NCBI GenBank assembly: GCA_015680905.1
Contig: CM027382.1
Span: 20,433,501-20,497,500, forward strand
Length of the DNA stretch: 64,000 nt
Direction: 5' to 3'
Source: Coptis chinensis
Lineage: Eukaryota; Streptophyta; Magnoliopsida; Ranunculales; Ranunculaceae
The notes below the pieces were generated by a model. The model was not told the origin of the DNA, made no database searches, and saw only the letters and a program-made list of their open reading frames with translations. Shown here one piece after another: positions 22,750 to 33,995 of this stretch (position 1 is the first letter of the stretch; the number at the start of each line of letters is the position of its first letter). A program made the position numbers and the translations under genes.

Positions 22750-23694
22750 AAGGGGTCATTTGTTTTTGCCTCTTATAAGACATTGATGTCTTATAACCTC
22801 TTATAAGATGTGGCCTAGTGATTTTGGACATTTTTTTTGTTTGTTTTTTGCCTCTTATAAGAGGCATTCTACTAGAAATGTCTTATAAGAGGTTCCAATT
22901 CTATAAGTATTAAAATTGGATCTACTTCAATTATATAAGTCTTATAACTTGAAAAAGGACTCAAACACCCCCGTCCATATACCCCTAGTCTCATTTCTCT
23001 CTTCTTCCTTTTTCATTATCTTATTTTCCAAATAACTCTATTACCCTAGCCACCACCGGCTACCACCACCACCACCACCACTGCCGCCACTACCACCACC
23101 ACCACCATCATTACCTCTACCACCACTACCACTGTACTATTAAGACTATCACCACCACCACCACCACCATCATTATGTTATTAAAACCACCACCACCACC
23201 ACCACCACCATCACTACCACCGTACTATTAAGACCAATATCATCACCTCCACTACCACCACCACCGTACTATTAAGACTATCACCACCACCACCACCGTG
23301 CTATTAAGACATCCACCACTTCTACTACCACCACCATCACCGTGCTATTAAAACCAATATCATCACCTCCACTACCACCACCACCGCCAATTAAGGTAGT
23401 TTCCTAAAATCGATATTCTAATTATCAAAATTGATTTGAAACCGAAAATCAAACTATACGTTTGTTTCAAATTAATATATTCAAGTTAAATGTGATGTAA
23501 AGTAGGGTTATATTTGTCAAATAATCATCTATAAGATGTTATGTATTTGTTTTTTCTATTTTTACAAGTGCTTATAAGAGGAACTTAAAATAAAAAACAA
23601 ACCACTTTATAAGACCATCTTATAAGACCCTCTTATAACACATGGTCTTATAAGACCATCTTATAACTTAACCCAAAAAAACAAATAGCCCCTA
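22750..23694. mobile_element. TIR element with internal CCA minisatellite
   Basis: The left end AAGGGGTCATTTGTTTTTG and the right end, in reverse complement TAGGGGCTATTTGTTTTTT, form terminal inverted repeats. CTTATAAGA motifs recur in both arms. No clean target duplication is visible, so its class (hAT is likely from the end sequence) is inferred. It starts 12 bp after the duplication of the preceding hAT element. Confidence 0.6.
23043..23392. repeat. CCA trinucleotide / compound minisatellite
   Basis: Long (CCA)n and (ACC)n runs are interrupted by a recurring spacer with the core CTATTAAGAC or CTATTAAAACC, at least five times. The whole is therefore a compound minisatellite. Confidence 0.85.
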
Positions 23695-24139
23695 AGTGTA
23701 TGTTATCTTTTCTTGTGGAAATAACGCTCAATTAATCAGTTTGCTCACTTGTCAACGTGCGTTGTCTCTTCCAAAGCACAGACGCACTTACCAAAGGCCT
23801 ATGACGCGGTCAATACGGTCAACTAAATCGGACGGGTCAAAACACAGTAAATATGGTTAGGTTTTGGATTTTGACTCAAAAATATAAAATAAATAAATAA
23901 ATATGTTAAAAAACTCTATTTTTCTGAATTTTGTTTTGTTAAGATTTATGACATGTTTTTAAATTTTGATTAGGAAATATTAAATTTAATTTTGTGGCTA
24001 TTTATCTTAAATAGTTTTGAATTTATAAACGTTGATACATTTAATTTAGTTTTTATAATGTTCAATATACATAAAATAAAATTATAAATATTAATTAATT
24101 TCCACATTTTTTGCCCATTCTATTTTTTTGAGATATAAC
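23695..24139. other. Spacer, nothing recognised
   Basis: AT-rich sequence with short A/T runs; no gene or element boundary seen. Confidence 0.45.
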
Positions 24140-24337
24140 CATAGTTCGGGATTTCAAAATTCTTGAAATTTCAACAAATCCAAAAACCGAAATTGACAAT
24201 ATTTTGACCCATGTCAAATTTTGATTTTGACAAAATTTTGGAATGAATAATATTTCAACCCTATGTTGTATTTTCTGGTTTTTTAAAAAACCGAAATATC
24301 CGACAGAATTCTGACATTCCGTTCAGAATCTTGAACA
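24140..24337 (-). repeat. Dispersed MITE-like repeat family, copy 2
   Basis: Starts CATAGTTCGGGATTTC and ends TTCAGAATCTTGAAC, the reverse orientation of copies 1 and 3. It contains the shared CCGAAAT, AATTTC and ACCGAAATATCCG segments. Confidence 0.6.
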
Positions 24338-24483
24338 CTCAATATAACTGAGTCGTGTCAATGTCCTCGTCCGTGTCAGTGTTAGTGTCTGCATCCGTGC
24401 AACATAGCCTATCTCACGTACGACATTGCAAACGTTCAAAACATAACTAGTAGATTTGTGAGATAGTTTGGTATTGTATTTTT

Positions 24484-25518
24484 TAGACATAATGATCTAA
24501 AAATACAATATACTTTCTTGTTTTTTACATTAAATACAACTTATTGTTTTTCTTGCCTAAAAATACAATGTACTTTCAATTTTTTACAATCGATACCATC
24601 TGTTAAATTTGGTTATACGGAATGTGATTTAGCCATTATATACTAAGGAAAAGACTTGAATACCCTCAACAACAAATTCAAATTTTCAATATGTACCAGA
24701 ATTTGGGTCAAATTTAAAAATTGAAGTACTTTAAATTGATTGTAGACAAGGCCATCCACTCTGAAATGCACAAGAACAAAACTTAAACTTCATTGCATGC
24801 TTCAAAAGAAACCTAACACTAAGACTTAAACTCAGAACATATCTTTAAAAACAAGACCCAACTTCAATAATGCATGCCTCACCACTAGCTTTCCTTGTAG
24901 CCCAATTATCATTACTCAAAAACTCAACCAAACAACCATTGAAATCCCTCAAAGCGTTCTGGTTCCGATTCATCGACGCCCTAATACCGATAACACTTTG
25001 AATCAATGATAACAAAACAAATTTGTCCTTAAAACTATTACTTCTCAATAATTTAACAAATTTAGGCAATACCCTTTGTAAATGAGCTGGTTCTAGATCA
25101 CTACAAGCTTCAATAGTTGATGTTAAACAAATGGCAGAACTCATTTGTGAATTATAATCTTGTTCAAACAACATTGTCTCCATTAATGGTTTCAAGTATA
25201 TGGTATGGCTGGAAGGTATGTGTTATGACCACGTACTAGACAATTGAAAATTTGATTTGTTGTTGAGGGTATTAAAGTCTTTTTCTGGACAAATAGGACA
25301 TTGAGGGTATTTTAGTCATATTGATCAAATAAAACGGCAGGTACAATTCTCATGACTTTTTATTACGGCTAAATCACATTCTGTCCAATCAAATTTAACA
25401 GATAGTATCAATTGTAAAAAATTGAAAGTACATTGTATTTCTAGGCAAGAAAAAAAAATACAATGTATTTAATGTAAAAAACAAGAAAGTACGTTGTAGT
25501 TTTAAGTCATTATGTCTA
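24484..25518. mobile_element. Long-TIR element with captured gene fragment (Pack-MULE-like)
   Basis: Inverted repeats of about 200 bp. 24484-24690 pairs with 25518-25227, and segments such as AGACATAATGA, CTTTCTTGTTTTTTACATT and GTACTTTCAATTTTTTACA are exact in both. The right arm has an extra ~70 bp. Between the arms lies a TORTIFOLIA1-like gene fragment on the minus strand. Long TIRs around host gene sequence are the mark of Pack-MULEs. The flanks (GTATTTTTT and ATATTTTAA) are only a partial 9-bp duplication, so the Mutator assignment is inferred. Confidence 0.65.
24845..25225 (-). pseudogene. Captured TORTIFOLIA1-like HEAT-repeat gene fragment
   Basis: About 120 codons are open on the minus strand. 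They contain YLKPLMETMLFEQDYNSQM, SSAICLTSTIEACSDLEPA, LPKFVKLLRSNSFKDKFVL, LSLIQSVIGIRAS and FLSNDNWATRKASGEACI. This succession of paired helices is that of the N-terminal TOG/HEAT region of plant TORTIFOLIA1/SPIRAL2-type microtubule-associated proteins, including the W-x-x-RK-A signature near the end. The parent protein is several hundred residues longer. Here there is no start codon in context, no later domain, and the frame runs out into unrelated sequence, so it is a fragment. It sits wholly between the long inverted repeats, showing capture by the element. The frame has stayed open, which suggests a recent event or selection. Confidence 0.75.
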
Positions 25519-25585
25519 TATTTTAATGTGCCCGGAGCCTGGTGGTGCTAAGTTGGCAACTTGGCATATAGCTGCTAAAGTCAGT

Positions 25586-25773
25586 GTTCGTGATTCCGAA
25601 CAAAACCTCAGAATTCCACCTAATATTTCGGTTTTTCAAAAATTTGGAATTCCAAATATAATATCGAAATATTGATTATTCTGAAATCAATTGAAATTTC
25701 AAATATAATAGGGGTCGAAATTTAATAAATTTTGGTTTTTTAATTTATCGAAATTCCAAAATCCCAAACTATG
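25586..25773 (+). repeat. Dispersed MITE-like repeat family, copy 3
   Basis: Starts GTTCGTGATTCCGAAC and ends CCCAAACTATG. It shares the AATTCC-ACCTAATATTTCGG segment with copy 1. Confidence 0.6.
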
Positions 25774-25800
25774 TCTAGAGCTAAATACAGGCAGAACTTC

Positions 25801-26337
25801 GAGTGCGAATTTGTTGCACACGGATTTATCCGGGTGTTTGTTAACACTGCAATTGGGCCCACGGAGCATTTAGACTTTAGTAATAAAAATAAAACTACTA
25901 AAGTTTAACCCATTATGACCAAACTACCTTCATCTTCCACTTTGTAAATTTCAGATCCAACTCTTCTCTCCCGCGTCAATAATTGCAGTACACGTTTGTA
26001 TGGAGAAATATAATATTTGGGTAGTGCCCCAAGGCAGTAAATCCCTATTATGTTCTTAACCCAACTAGAAACTTTAATAAAAAATATTTGGAAATGTCTT
26101 TAAATCTCAAGCAGATTTTGGTAGTGTTTAAATTACCATGGTTTCAGAATTTAAAATTGGTCTTCCATTCTTCACAATGTAGAAAACCCAGCTCTTATTT
26201 TCATCTTCAACTAGAATTTGCATTGTGAAAGATGAGGACAGTTTGGTCTGAACGGATTAATTTTTTTTTCGTTTTAGACCTTTTAACATTTCCAACTTAC
26301 CTTTCCACGTGTACCCGTGTGCAACAAATTCGGACTC
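25801..26337. mobile_element. Small Mutator-type non-autonomous element
   Basis: The left end GAGTGCGAATTTGTTGCAC and the right end, in reverse complement GAGTCCGAATTTGTTGCAC, form about 22-bp TIRs with one mismatch. They are flanked by a 9-bp duplication, CAGAACTTC (25792-25800) and CAGAATTTC (26338-26346), with one difference. No coding sequence was found. Confidence 0.8.
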
Positions 26338-26346
26338 CAGAATTTC

Positions 26347-27057
26347 AGGTTTGCTATCGTGATTTTATGATTCAACGTCAGAACATTTAGGGTCAAATTC
26401 CCAGTGTTGGAAATATTAGGACATTTCATTCATCACGCATCTGAAAGAAGAATTCTAAAACTAGAAATATAGGAGTTATCTGCTGCTTACAAATTACAAT
26501 TACTCTACCAAAAAAACAAATTACAATTACCGCAATTATCTGCTCCTTGAATCTTTGATTGCGCAATTGCTGGTACAGAGTTGTTCTGCAGCGTCTTTCT
26601 TTGACTTTTGATGCAAAATCTGCCTTTGATGGTGTCCTTTACTTTGTTCGCATATAAAACAGAACCATAAACTAAAAAACTCGGGGAAACCACCCATGAA
26701 AGATTCTTAAAATTCTAACCGTGCGTTCTCACGAGAAATTTTATTTTCTTGTTTTAGTAACAACGTTGCCCTAACGACATTATGTTGGTGGTTTCGAATT
26801 CGTGCCCGGCACTTTTTTCTAAACCAATAAATTTAATAATTTTTGACATGTAAGTATTTAAGACTTTAATAATCTAAATAAAATAGGTAAGCAGAAAAAT
26901 TAAAATCGAATTCCGAACATTGATAATTTGATATGCTCGGCATGTTGCATAAGCATAAGCAAGTCTGCAACTGTGCCAACTTGCCTGTTGGTACCTCCTT
27001 CATCTTTGGCATTCCTATATCAGATTATCAGTATATCATACTTCATCAATATGCCTA
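26347..27057. other. Spacer left of the copia element
   Basis: No gene, RNA or element end could be supported. Confidence 0.45.
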
Positions 27058-27062
27058 TCAAC

Positions 27063-27768
27063 TGTTAGAAAAATTGATTTGCTTTGTACAAATACATTGA
27101 GATATGAATGAGTAATTTGTCTCCCAAGTTATCCCAATTGAAATGAAATGAGTTTCTTTTGAAACAGTACGTAAAGTGAGAAAAATCTTTTCAAAAAGAT
27201 GTACTAGATCGAAATAGTGCATTATGCGAAAAATGTGTGACCTTTCAAAATGTGCATTGGTTCGAAACAGTGCATCATGCAGAAAAGGTGTGACCTTTTG
27301 AAATAAGCACTGGTTCGAAACAGTACTTTATGCCGAAATGGTGTGTCTTTTCGAAACATATGACTTTTCAGAGAGTTGCTTACTTTTTCCCAAGAGTCAC
27401 TGTGTTGTTTCAAAGAGACACCACTCACCTATAAATAGTTAATGAATTTGGAGAGAAAGACACACCAGATCACACAGAGTTCTGATCTTTCTCTTCTCCC
27501 CCTGTTCTTAGTCAAATACTATGTTGTATTCGTTGATTCTATAGAATTGAAGTGCTAACTTTCTATAGAAGGAAATCCGTTTTATCTTGGAAGACAGTTT
27601 CCCATCAACTTTCAAGCACCGTGAGGGGGAAAATCTATCTTAAGAACATAGTGTATCTACACTAAGCTCGGATTTAACTAAGAAGTACAAGACACGTATA
27701 AGACAAAAGGTTTGTATAGTTTGGTAATTGGTAAAGTGTAAGGACAATTAAGTTGTATATTCCTAACA
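27063..27768 (+). repeat. 5' LTR of the copia element
   Basis: 706 bp, starting TGTTAGAAAAATTG and ending TTCCTAACA. It contains repeated motifs of the form TTCGAAACAGTRC and TGTGACCTTT (27210-27350), a likely U3 repeat array. Confidence 0.88.
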
Positions 27769-27878
27769 ACTTAAGACATATTTCTTTTTCTTCTTTTTCT
27801 TTACCGAACAGAATTTGTTTCTGTTTTCTTTTCTTTTTTGGTTTAAAGGAATAACAAAGTGTGGTTGTATTTTAGAAT

Positions 27879-28826
27879 ATGGCAACACCACCAATTACAC
27901 CTGCTGTTACTGTTCCTACTGATGTTCCTCATTCTGTTCCTCATGTGGAGAAGCCTGAAAAGTTCAATGGAACTAATTTCAAGTGCTGGCAACAGAAGAT
28001 GCTCTTCTATCTGACCACCCTTAACTTGGCAAGGTTTTTGTGGAATAAGGCTCCTGATGTAAGCCCTAATTAAACCGACAAAGAAAAGGTTTTGGCCAAG
28101 GATGCTTGGTTTCATGCTGATTTCTTGTGTAGAAATTATGTCCTTAGCGGGTTGGCTGACTCATTATACAATGTGTATAGTGTGTTCAAGACTGCTAAGG
28201 AACTTTAGGATTCGTTGGACAAGAAATATAAGAGTGAAGATGCTGGCATGAAGAAATTCATAGTTGGTAGATTTCTTGATTTCAAAATGACGGATAGTAA
28301 AATTGTCATAAGTCAAGTCCAGGAACTTCAAGTAATCCTCCATGATATCATTGCTGAAGGAATGACCCTAGGAGAATCTTTCCAAGTGGCTGCTATGATT
28401 GAGAAACTACCACCATCTTGGAAAGATTTTAAGAACTATCTTAAGTATAAACATAAAGATATGAATCTTGAAGAACTGATTGTCCGTCTAAGGATAGAGG
28501 AAGATAACCGCCCATCTGAGAAGAAGGGCAAGTATCCCATGGTGGCAAAGGCCAATGTTGTGGAAGGATCAAGTGCTAAGGGAAAAAGGAAGCGTCAAGA
28601 CAAAGCTCAAGGTGAAGAGAGTAGTACGCCTACTAAGTTCAAGGGCAAGTGCTACAACTGTGGGAAGGCTAGACATAAGACAAGTGAATGTCGCAAGCCA
28701 AAGAAGTTCAAGAAGCAAAAGACTGAAGCAAATGTGACAATGAACACGCTTTCTGATAATGTTAATGACATGAACCTATCTCCTGTGGTTTCTGAATGTC
28801 TCATGATTGGAAATGAAAGGGAATGA
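27879..28826 (+). pseudogene. Gag of the copia element
   Basis: The ATG at 27879 opens MATPPITPAVTVPTDVPH, then VEKPEKFNGTNFKCWQQKM and FYLTTLNLARFL, the start of copia Gag. A TAA after DVSPN (about 28072) and a TAG after AKEL (about 28207) break it. The rest (28215-28826) has [36 protein letters not shown] and LRIEEDNR, the UBN2/gag-polypeptide region. A zinc knuckle [14 protein letters not shown] (C-x2-C-x4-H-x4-C) follows and would bind the RNA. The TGA at the end of the frame falls just before the protease motif, so Gag and Pol would once have been a single frame. Confidence 0.88.
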
Positions 28827-29400
28827 TAGGTGGATATTGGTGCTACTCACCACATATGCTCCAACAAGTTGATGTTCACCACTTATCATGCTATGGAAAA
28901 GGAATAACAACTCTTTATGGGAAACTCTTCTACGTCCAAGGTTGAAGGCAAAGGAAAGGTGGTGATGAGGTTGACTTTTGGGAAGGAACTAACTCTGAAT
29001 GAGGTGCTCTATGTGCTTGACATTCGCAAGAACTTGATTTCTAGGTCGCTGCTGAGCAAGAATGGCTTTAAGTTAGTCTTTGTTTTTGATAAATTTATAC
29101 TAACTAAGAATGATGTATTCGTGGGAAAAGGCTATCTTCAAGATGGACTCTTTAGGATGTCTTGTTTTACTATTGCGCCAAAGAGTGCCAATAAAGTTGA
29201 ATCTTCTATTTACTTGATTGAGTCTTCACATGTATGGCATGGTAGATTAGGACATGTTAATTATGATACTTTGCGTAGATGAATTAATTTGGACTAAATA
29301 CCAAAGATAAAAATAGACCCACACCATAAATGTGAAACTTGTGTAGAATCCAAGTTGACCAGGTCATCCTTTCATTCTATTAAAAGAAGTGCTGAACCTC
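28827..29400 (+). pseudogene. Protease and pre-integrase region of the copia element
   Basis: VDIGATHHICSN stands where copia proteases have D-S-G-A-(T/S)-H-H, so the active site reads DIG, a likely inactivating change. After a stop near 28905 comes LNEVLYVLDIRKNLIS, then the GAG-pre-integrase segment with SSHVWHGRLGHVNYDTLRR, and the Cys pair CETCVESK. A stop breaks it near 29280. Confidence 0.82.
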
Positions 29401-30230
29401 TTAGACTTAATACATACATATATATATGTGATCTTAAGTACGTGCAAACTAGAGGTGCAGTGGTAAAAAGTATTTTATTATTTTTATTGACGATAGCACT
29501 AGATATAGTTATGTTTACTTATTGAGAAGTAAATATGAGGCAATTGAAATGTTCAAACACTATAAAAATGAAGTTAAAAATCAACTAAGCAAAAAGATTA
29601 AGACTGTAAGGAGTGATATAGGAGGTGAATATAAATTACCTTTTTGAAGGTTTCTGTTCTAACATGGAATCATTCATCAAACTACGGCTCCTTATTCACC
29701 TCAATCAAACGGTATTATGGAACGCAAAAACCAAACTCTAAAAGAGATGATGAATGCTATGTTGTTAAGTTCTGGTTTACCCCAGAATTTGTAGGGGGGG
29801 GGGGGGAGCTTTGCTTTCTGCCAATTACATTCTCAACAAGATTTCTAACAAGAAGATGCTTAAAACACCATACAAATTGTGGAAAGGTCATAAGACTTTC
29901 TACGAATTCTTAAAAGTGTGGGGGTGTCTTGCTAAAGTGGAAGTCCCTAAACATAAGAAGGTAAAGATAGGACCCAAGACTATTGATTGTGTATTCATTG
30001 GATATGCAAACAATAGTAGTGCATATCGTTTTCTGGTTCATAAATCAGAGATTCAATATATACATGTTAATACGATTATTGAGTCAAAGAATGCTTCATT
30101 ATTTGAAAATACGTTTCCGTATAATATGTGTATAGAGCCAAGTTCAACAAAGAGAACTTTAGATGCTACAACTAGTAATCATACTACACAAAGAGAAATT
30201 GAAGAGGAACCTAGACGTAGCAAAAGGTAA
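29401..30230 (+). pseudogene. Integrase of the copia element
   Basis: Readable in pieces: an FIDDSTRYSYVYLL-like stretch (29490-29530), the SPQSNGIMERKNQTLKEMM glutamate motif (about 29695-29745), then LSANYILNKISNKKMLKTPY, GCLAKVEVPKHKKVKIGPKT and DCVFIGYANNSSAYRFLV. A long G run (about 29793-29806) interrupts the region before SANYILN and shifts the frame. The C-terminal end has RRSKR before the RT part. Confidence 0.82.
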
Positions 30231-30239
30231 AGGACGTTA

Positions 30240-31340
30240 ACGTCTTTTGGACCTGATTTTCTAACATACTTGTTGGAAAATAATCCTCAAACGTTCAAGG
30301 AGGCAATGTCATCTCCAGAAGCTACTTATTGGAAAGACACAATAAATAGCGAGATTGAAATCATAATGCAAAATCATACATGGGAATTGATGGATTTACC
30401 ACCAGGTTCCAAGACTTTGGGATATAAGTGGATATTCACAAAAAAATTTAAGACTGATGGATCAATCGACAAGTATAAAGCTAGACTTGTGGTCAAAGGC
30501 TTAAGACAAAAAGAAGGATTAAATTATTTTGACACTTACTCTCCAGTTACAAGAATAACTTCCATAATAATGCTAATAGCAATAACATCAATATATGGAT
30601 CTGAGATACATCAAATGGATGTAAAGATGGCATTCTTGAATGGTGAGTTAGATGAAGAAATATACATGGAACAACCCGAAGGGTTTATTGCTCCTAGATA
30701 AGAAAGGAAAGTTTGCAAGCTTGTTAAATCATTATATGGATTAAAGCAAGCACCTAAGCAATGGCATGAGAAATTTTACAATGCAATGTTGTCAAACGGT
30801 TTCAAAATAAACGAGTGTGACAACTGTGTCTATGCCAAAAGTACTCAAAAGGGATGTGTCATTGTTTGTCTCTATGTAGACGATATGCTAATTTTGGGTA
30901 GTAATATGGATGTCATAAAATCTACCAAACAAATATTGTCTAGTAAGTTTGACATGAAAGATTTAGGTGTCGCTGATGTTATCCTAGGAATTAAGATCTC
31001 TAGGATGGAGGATGGACTTATTCTATCACAATCTCATTACATTGAGACGATTCTTGAAAAGTTCAAGAAATATAACATCACACCAAAAAGGTCGCCAGTT
31101 GGCATAAATCTTTATTTAGCCAAAAATACTGGAGATAACATATCTCAATTAGAATACTCTCGTATACTTGGCAGTTTAATGTATGTCATGAACTGTACAA
31201 GGCCTGATATAGCATACTCTGTGAGTAAGCTAAGTCGATATACAAGTAATCCTGGCAGAGATCATTGGACTGCTATACTAAGAGTTTTGGGATACTTAAA
31301 GTATACTCAGAATTTTGGTCTGCACTATACAAGATATCCA
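30240..31340 (+). pseudogene. Reverse transcriptase of the copia element
   Basis: EAMSSPEATYWKDTINSEIE and the WELMDLPPGSKTLGYKWIF motif start the domain (30300-30440). KYKARLVVKGLRQKEGLNYF, VTRITSIIMLIAIT and QMDVKMAFLNGELDEEIYM follow. A TAG at about 30699 ends the first open part. [18 protein letters not shown] follows in frame, then the active-site box [15 protein letters not shown] (about 30870). [12 protein letters not shown] and [20 protein letters not shown] lead to the RNase H. Both catalytic aspartates of YVDD are present. Confidence 0.88.
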
Positions 31341-31819
31341 GCCTTCGATGGTATGCTGATGCTAATTGGATATCTGACACTAAAGACTCAAAGTCCACAA
31401 GTGGATATGTCTTTATACATGGAGGTGCAGCTGTTTCTTCGAAATCTTCAAAATAAACGTGCATAGCGAGGTCCACTATGGAATCAGAATTTATTGCATT
31501 AGACAAGGCTGGAGAAGAAGCAGAGTGGCTTCAAAATTTCTTAGAGGATATTCCAAAGTGGGATAAACCTGTGCCAGCAGTGTGTATACACTGTGACAGC
31601 CAATCTGCTATTGGTAGAGTACAGAGTAACATGTATAACAGGAAGTCTCGACACTTACGTCGTAGACATAACACCATTAGACAATTACTCTCAAATGGAG
31701 TTATCTCAATCGACTATGTAAGGTCAAAAGATAACATTGCGGATCCGCTTATAAAAGATTTAACAATAGAGCAAGTGGAAAGATTATCAAGGGGAATTGG
31801 CTTAAAGCCTTTGAGATAA
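31265..31819 (+). pseudogene. RNase H of the copia element
   Basis: After a frame change near 31340 the sequence reads [20 protein letters not shown] and [16 protein letters not shown]. After another break comes MESEFIALDKAGEEAEWL, IHCDSQSAIGRVQ, SRHLRRRHNTIRQLLSNGVI and DNIADPLIKDL. This is the standard copia RNase H and C-terminal order. The acidic residues at ADAN, ESE and CDSQ are kept. Confidence 0.88.
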
Positions 31820-32430
31820 TCAACCAAGAGTCATCATAATGGAAAAACCAACCTAGTTGACTTGAGATCCCCAAGATCTATGTTCAATGGGCCAACTGAA
31901 TTATGTTTGTGACTCAGTTAATATTGGAGAGTAATATTATACTCTAACCCATTCCTATATAAGACAATGTATATCTGTTGTGAGACTCAGGATAAGTCAA
32001 GTTTTTAATGATTTACTATATCTTGAAAAGTTATGTTATCTAAGTAAAATATTGCAGGATACTCTTTATAGAAATCACCTATGTGAGTGTGAAGTGGGGC
32101 CGCTTCAATGAGAATTTTAAGATAAATGTCTCAAAAGCACTATCTGAAACCAAGAAGTGTTCAAGACCAAAATGAACACAAACGTGAGAACCAATAGTAT
32201 TCGAGAAGGTATTGCGTGAAGATGATTGTCCCGGTTTATACAAACGGCTGACAGTTCAAGGACATTAATTGAAGTCTACTGATCGTCCAATTAAATCCGA
32301 TCGTATTTCACTAAGGCAAATTCAAGGCCTCCCATGCTACTTGACCTGATGCGGTGTCTTTTCATTTGTTAAAGAACATAAATCCAATGTTTATAATAGA
32401 AGAAGCCAAAGTTTCATTCATGTGAGGGAT
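31820..32430 (+). other. Non-coding 3' region of the copia element
   Basis: No coding signal. It ends in TGTGAGGGAT directly before the 3' LTR, a short purine-rich stretch that could be the plus-strand primer. Confidence 0.6.
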
Positions 32431-33990
32431 TGTTATAAAAATTGATTTACTTTGCACAAATGTATTGAGATATGAATGAGTAATTTGTCTCCCAAGTTAC
32501 TCCAATTGAGATGAAATGAGTTTCTATTTAAACAATACGTAAAGTGAGAAAAATCTTTTCAAAATGATGCACTAGTTCAAAATGATGCAAAAGGTATGAC
32601 CTTTTCGAAAAGAAACAAAGTCATCATGTCGAAAGGTGTGACCTTTTCGAATAGGCACCGATTCAAAACAATTTTATTTTAAAATAGTGTGTCTTTTTGA
32701 AACATGTGACTTTTCAAAGAGTTGTTTACTTTTCCCAAATAGTGTTGTTTGAAGAGACACCACTCACCTATAAATAATTGATGAATTTGGAGATCTTACA
32801 CACCCGGATCAAAGTTGTGTTTCTCTTTTACTATATTGAATACCGTTTTATCTTTGAAACATAATGTATCTACACTAAACTCATATTTAACTAAAAAGTA
32901 CAAGACACGCATAAGACAAAATATTTGTATAGTTTTGGTAATTACTAAAGAGTAACTACAATTAAATTATCAAGAAATTGGGCTGAGAGTTTTAAAAAAC
33001 AACTTCCCATCTATAATTTTTTTAGTTTTAATACCCTACATTGTTTTTATTAAGCCATAAGTGTTTTATAGAAAATCTTTAGAATCTAAACTTTTGACTC
33101 GAGACCATTTTTTAATATAAATTATTCTCTTTTTCACCCTTCCAAAATAACTACTTGTAGATAAGATAAATAATTGAATAAGATTTTTTAGATAAGATAA
33201 CTACTAGAACAAAAAGAGTAATTTTGGGTTTGAATAATAGAATTTAGAAAAAGTACCGTGTATTGCTCCAAAAGTTAAATTTGACACTATCTGTTTTCAT
33301 CAATGTGGATGTGGGCGTTATAAACTTATACATTTCAAAAAATGAGATGCACCATGTTATAAATTATATATTTTTAAATGCTGCACCATTTTAAAATGCA
33401 TACACACCACGCATTTTAAAATCTGAGTACAAAATCTTTGATTATTTATTTTGTTTTGATTAACTACTAAAAAATGAAACGGGTTGGTTTAGAGTTTAAT
33501 GTTTAAAATCCGGATTTTATCTTTAGTGTCTTTCTCATCAACGCTTTTATTTTTAGGGGAAAATGGTTTAGGGTGTCTTTAAAAGGGTCTTTTATTTTAG
33601 GGTTTAGTGTCTTAAGATTTAGGGTTTTAGGCTTAGGGTCTAGTTTATAAAGATTTTGGGTTTAGTGTCTAGTGGTTTGGAGTTTAGACTTAACGACTAG
33701 TGTCAAATGCCTCCAAAAATATTGGAGGCATAATATTTTTAGTTTTTTCATTATCTAACTAAACTCATATTTAACCACTCATTTAACTAAAAGTAAAAAA
33801 TTGTCCAAGACACTCATACACTCACTGATACACCCTAGATGCCCTCTTTTCATTATAAAAAAATTTGTATAGTTTTTTTGTATGAAATTTTTTGTTTGTA
33901 TCCCAAAATAATCCGGTTATGTTTGTTTTTCAAGTGAGGATATTTTTCGCCTATTCCCCGTAACTACAATTAAATTATATATTTCTAACA
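32431..33990 (+). repeat. 3' LTR of the copia element, interrupted
   Basis: Starts TGTTATAAAAATTGATTT and, after an interruption, ends ATTTCTAACA with the TCAAC duplication. The LTR match breaks at 32970 and resumes at 33960. Several substitutions and small deletions separate it from the 5' LTR. Confidence 0.85.
32971..33959. mobile_element. ~989-bp insertion or rearrangement in the copia 3' LTR
   Basis: Flanked by a perfect 19-bp direct repeat starting GTAACTACAATTAAAT (32952-32970 and 33960-33978). A duplication this long would suit target-primed integration, but no LINE/SINE ends or A tail were seen. The last ~200 bp (from about 33757) resemble the neighbouring LTR tail, so a partial LTR duplication is also possible. 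Confidence 0.5.
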
Positions 33991-33995
33991 TCAAC

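Larger units (their letters stand above)
27063..33990 (+). mobile_element. Ty1/copia LTR retrotransposon (decayed)
   Basis: TCAAC at 27058-27062 and 33991-33995 is the 5-bp target duplication. LTRs start TGTTA(G/T)AAAAATTGATTT and end CTAACA. The internal order gag, protease, integrase, RT, RNase H is the copia order. The RT ([10 protein letters not shown]) and Gag (PEKFNGTNFKCWQQKM) sequences resemble the TNT1/Tork side of copia. Stops and frameshifts occur throughout, and the two LTRs differ clearly, so the insertion is older than the Tat element. Confidence 0.9.

Noticed and set aside
33585-33670. TTTAGGG-like repeats suggesting interstitial telomere sequence
   Set aside because: Units are irregular and mixed with other T/G-rich sequence; not a true telomere array.
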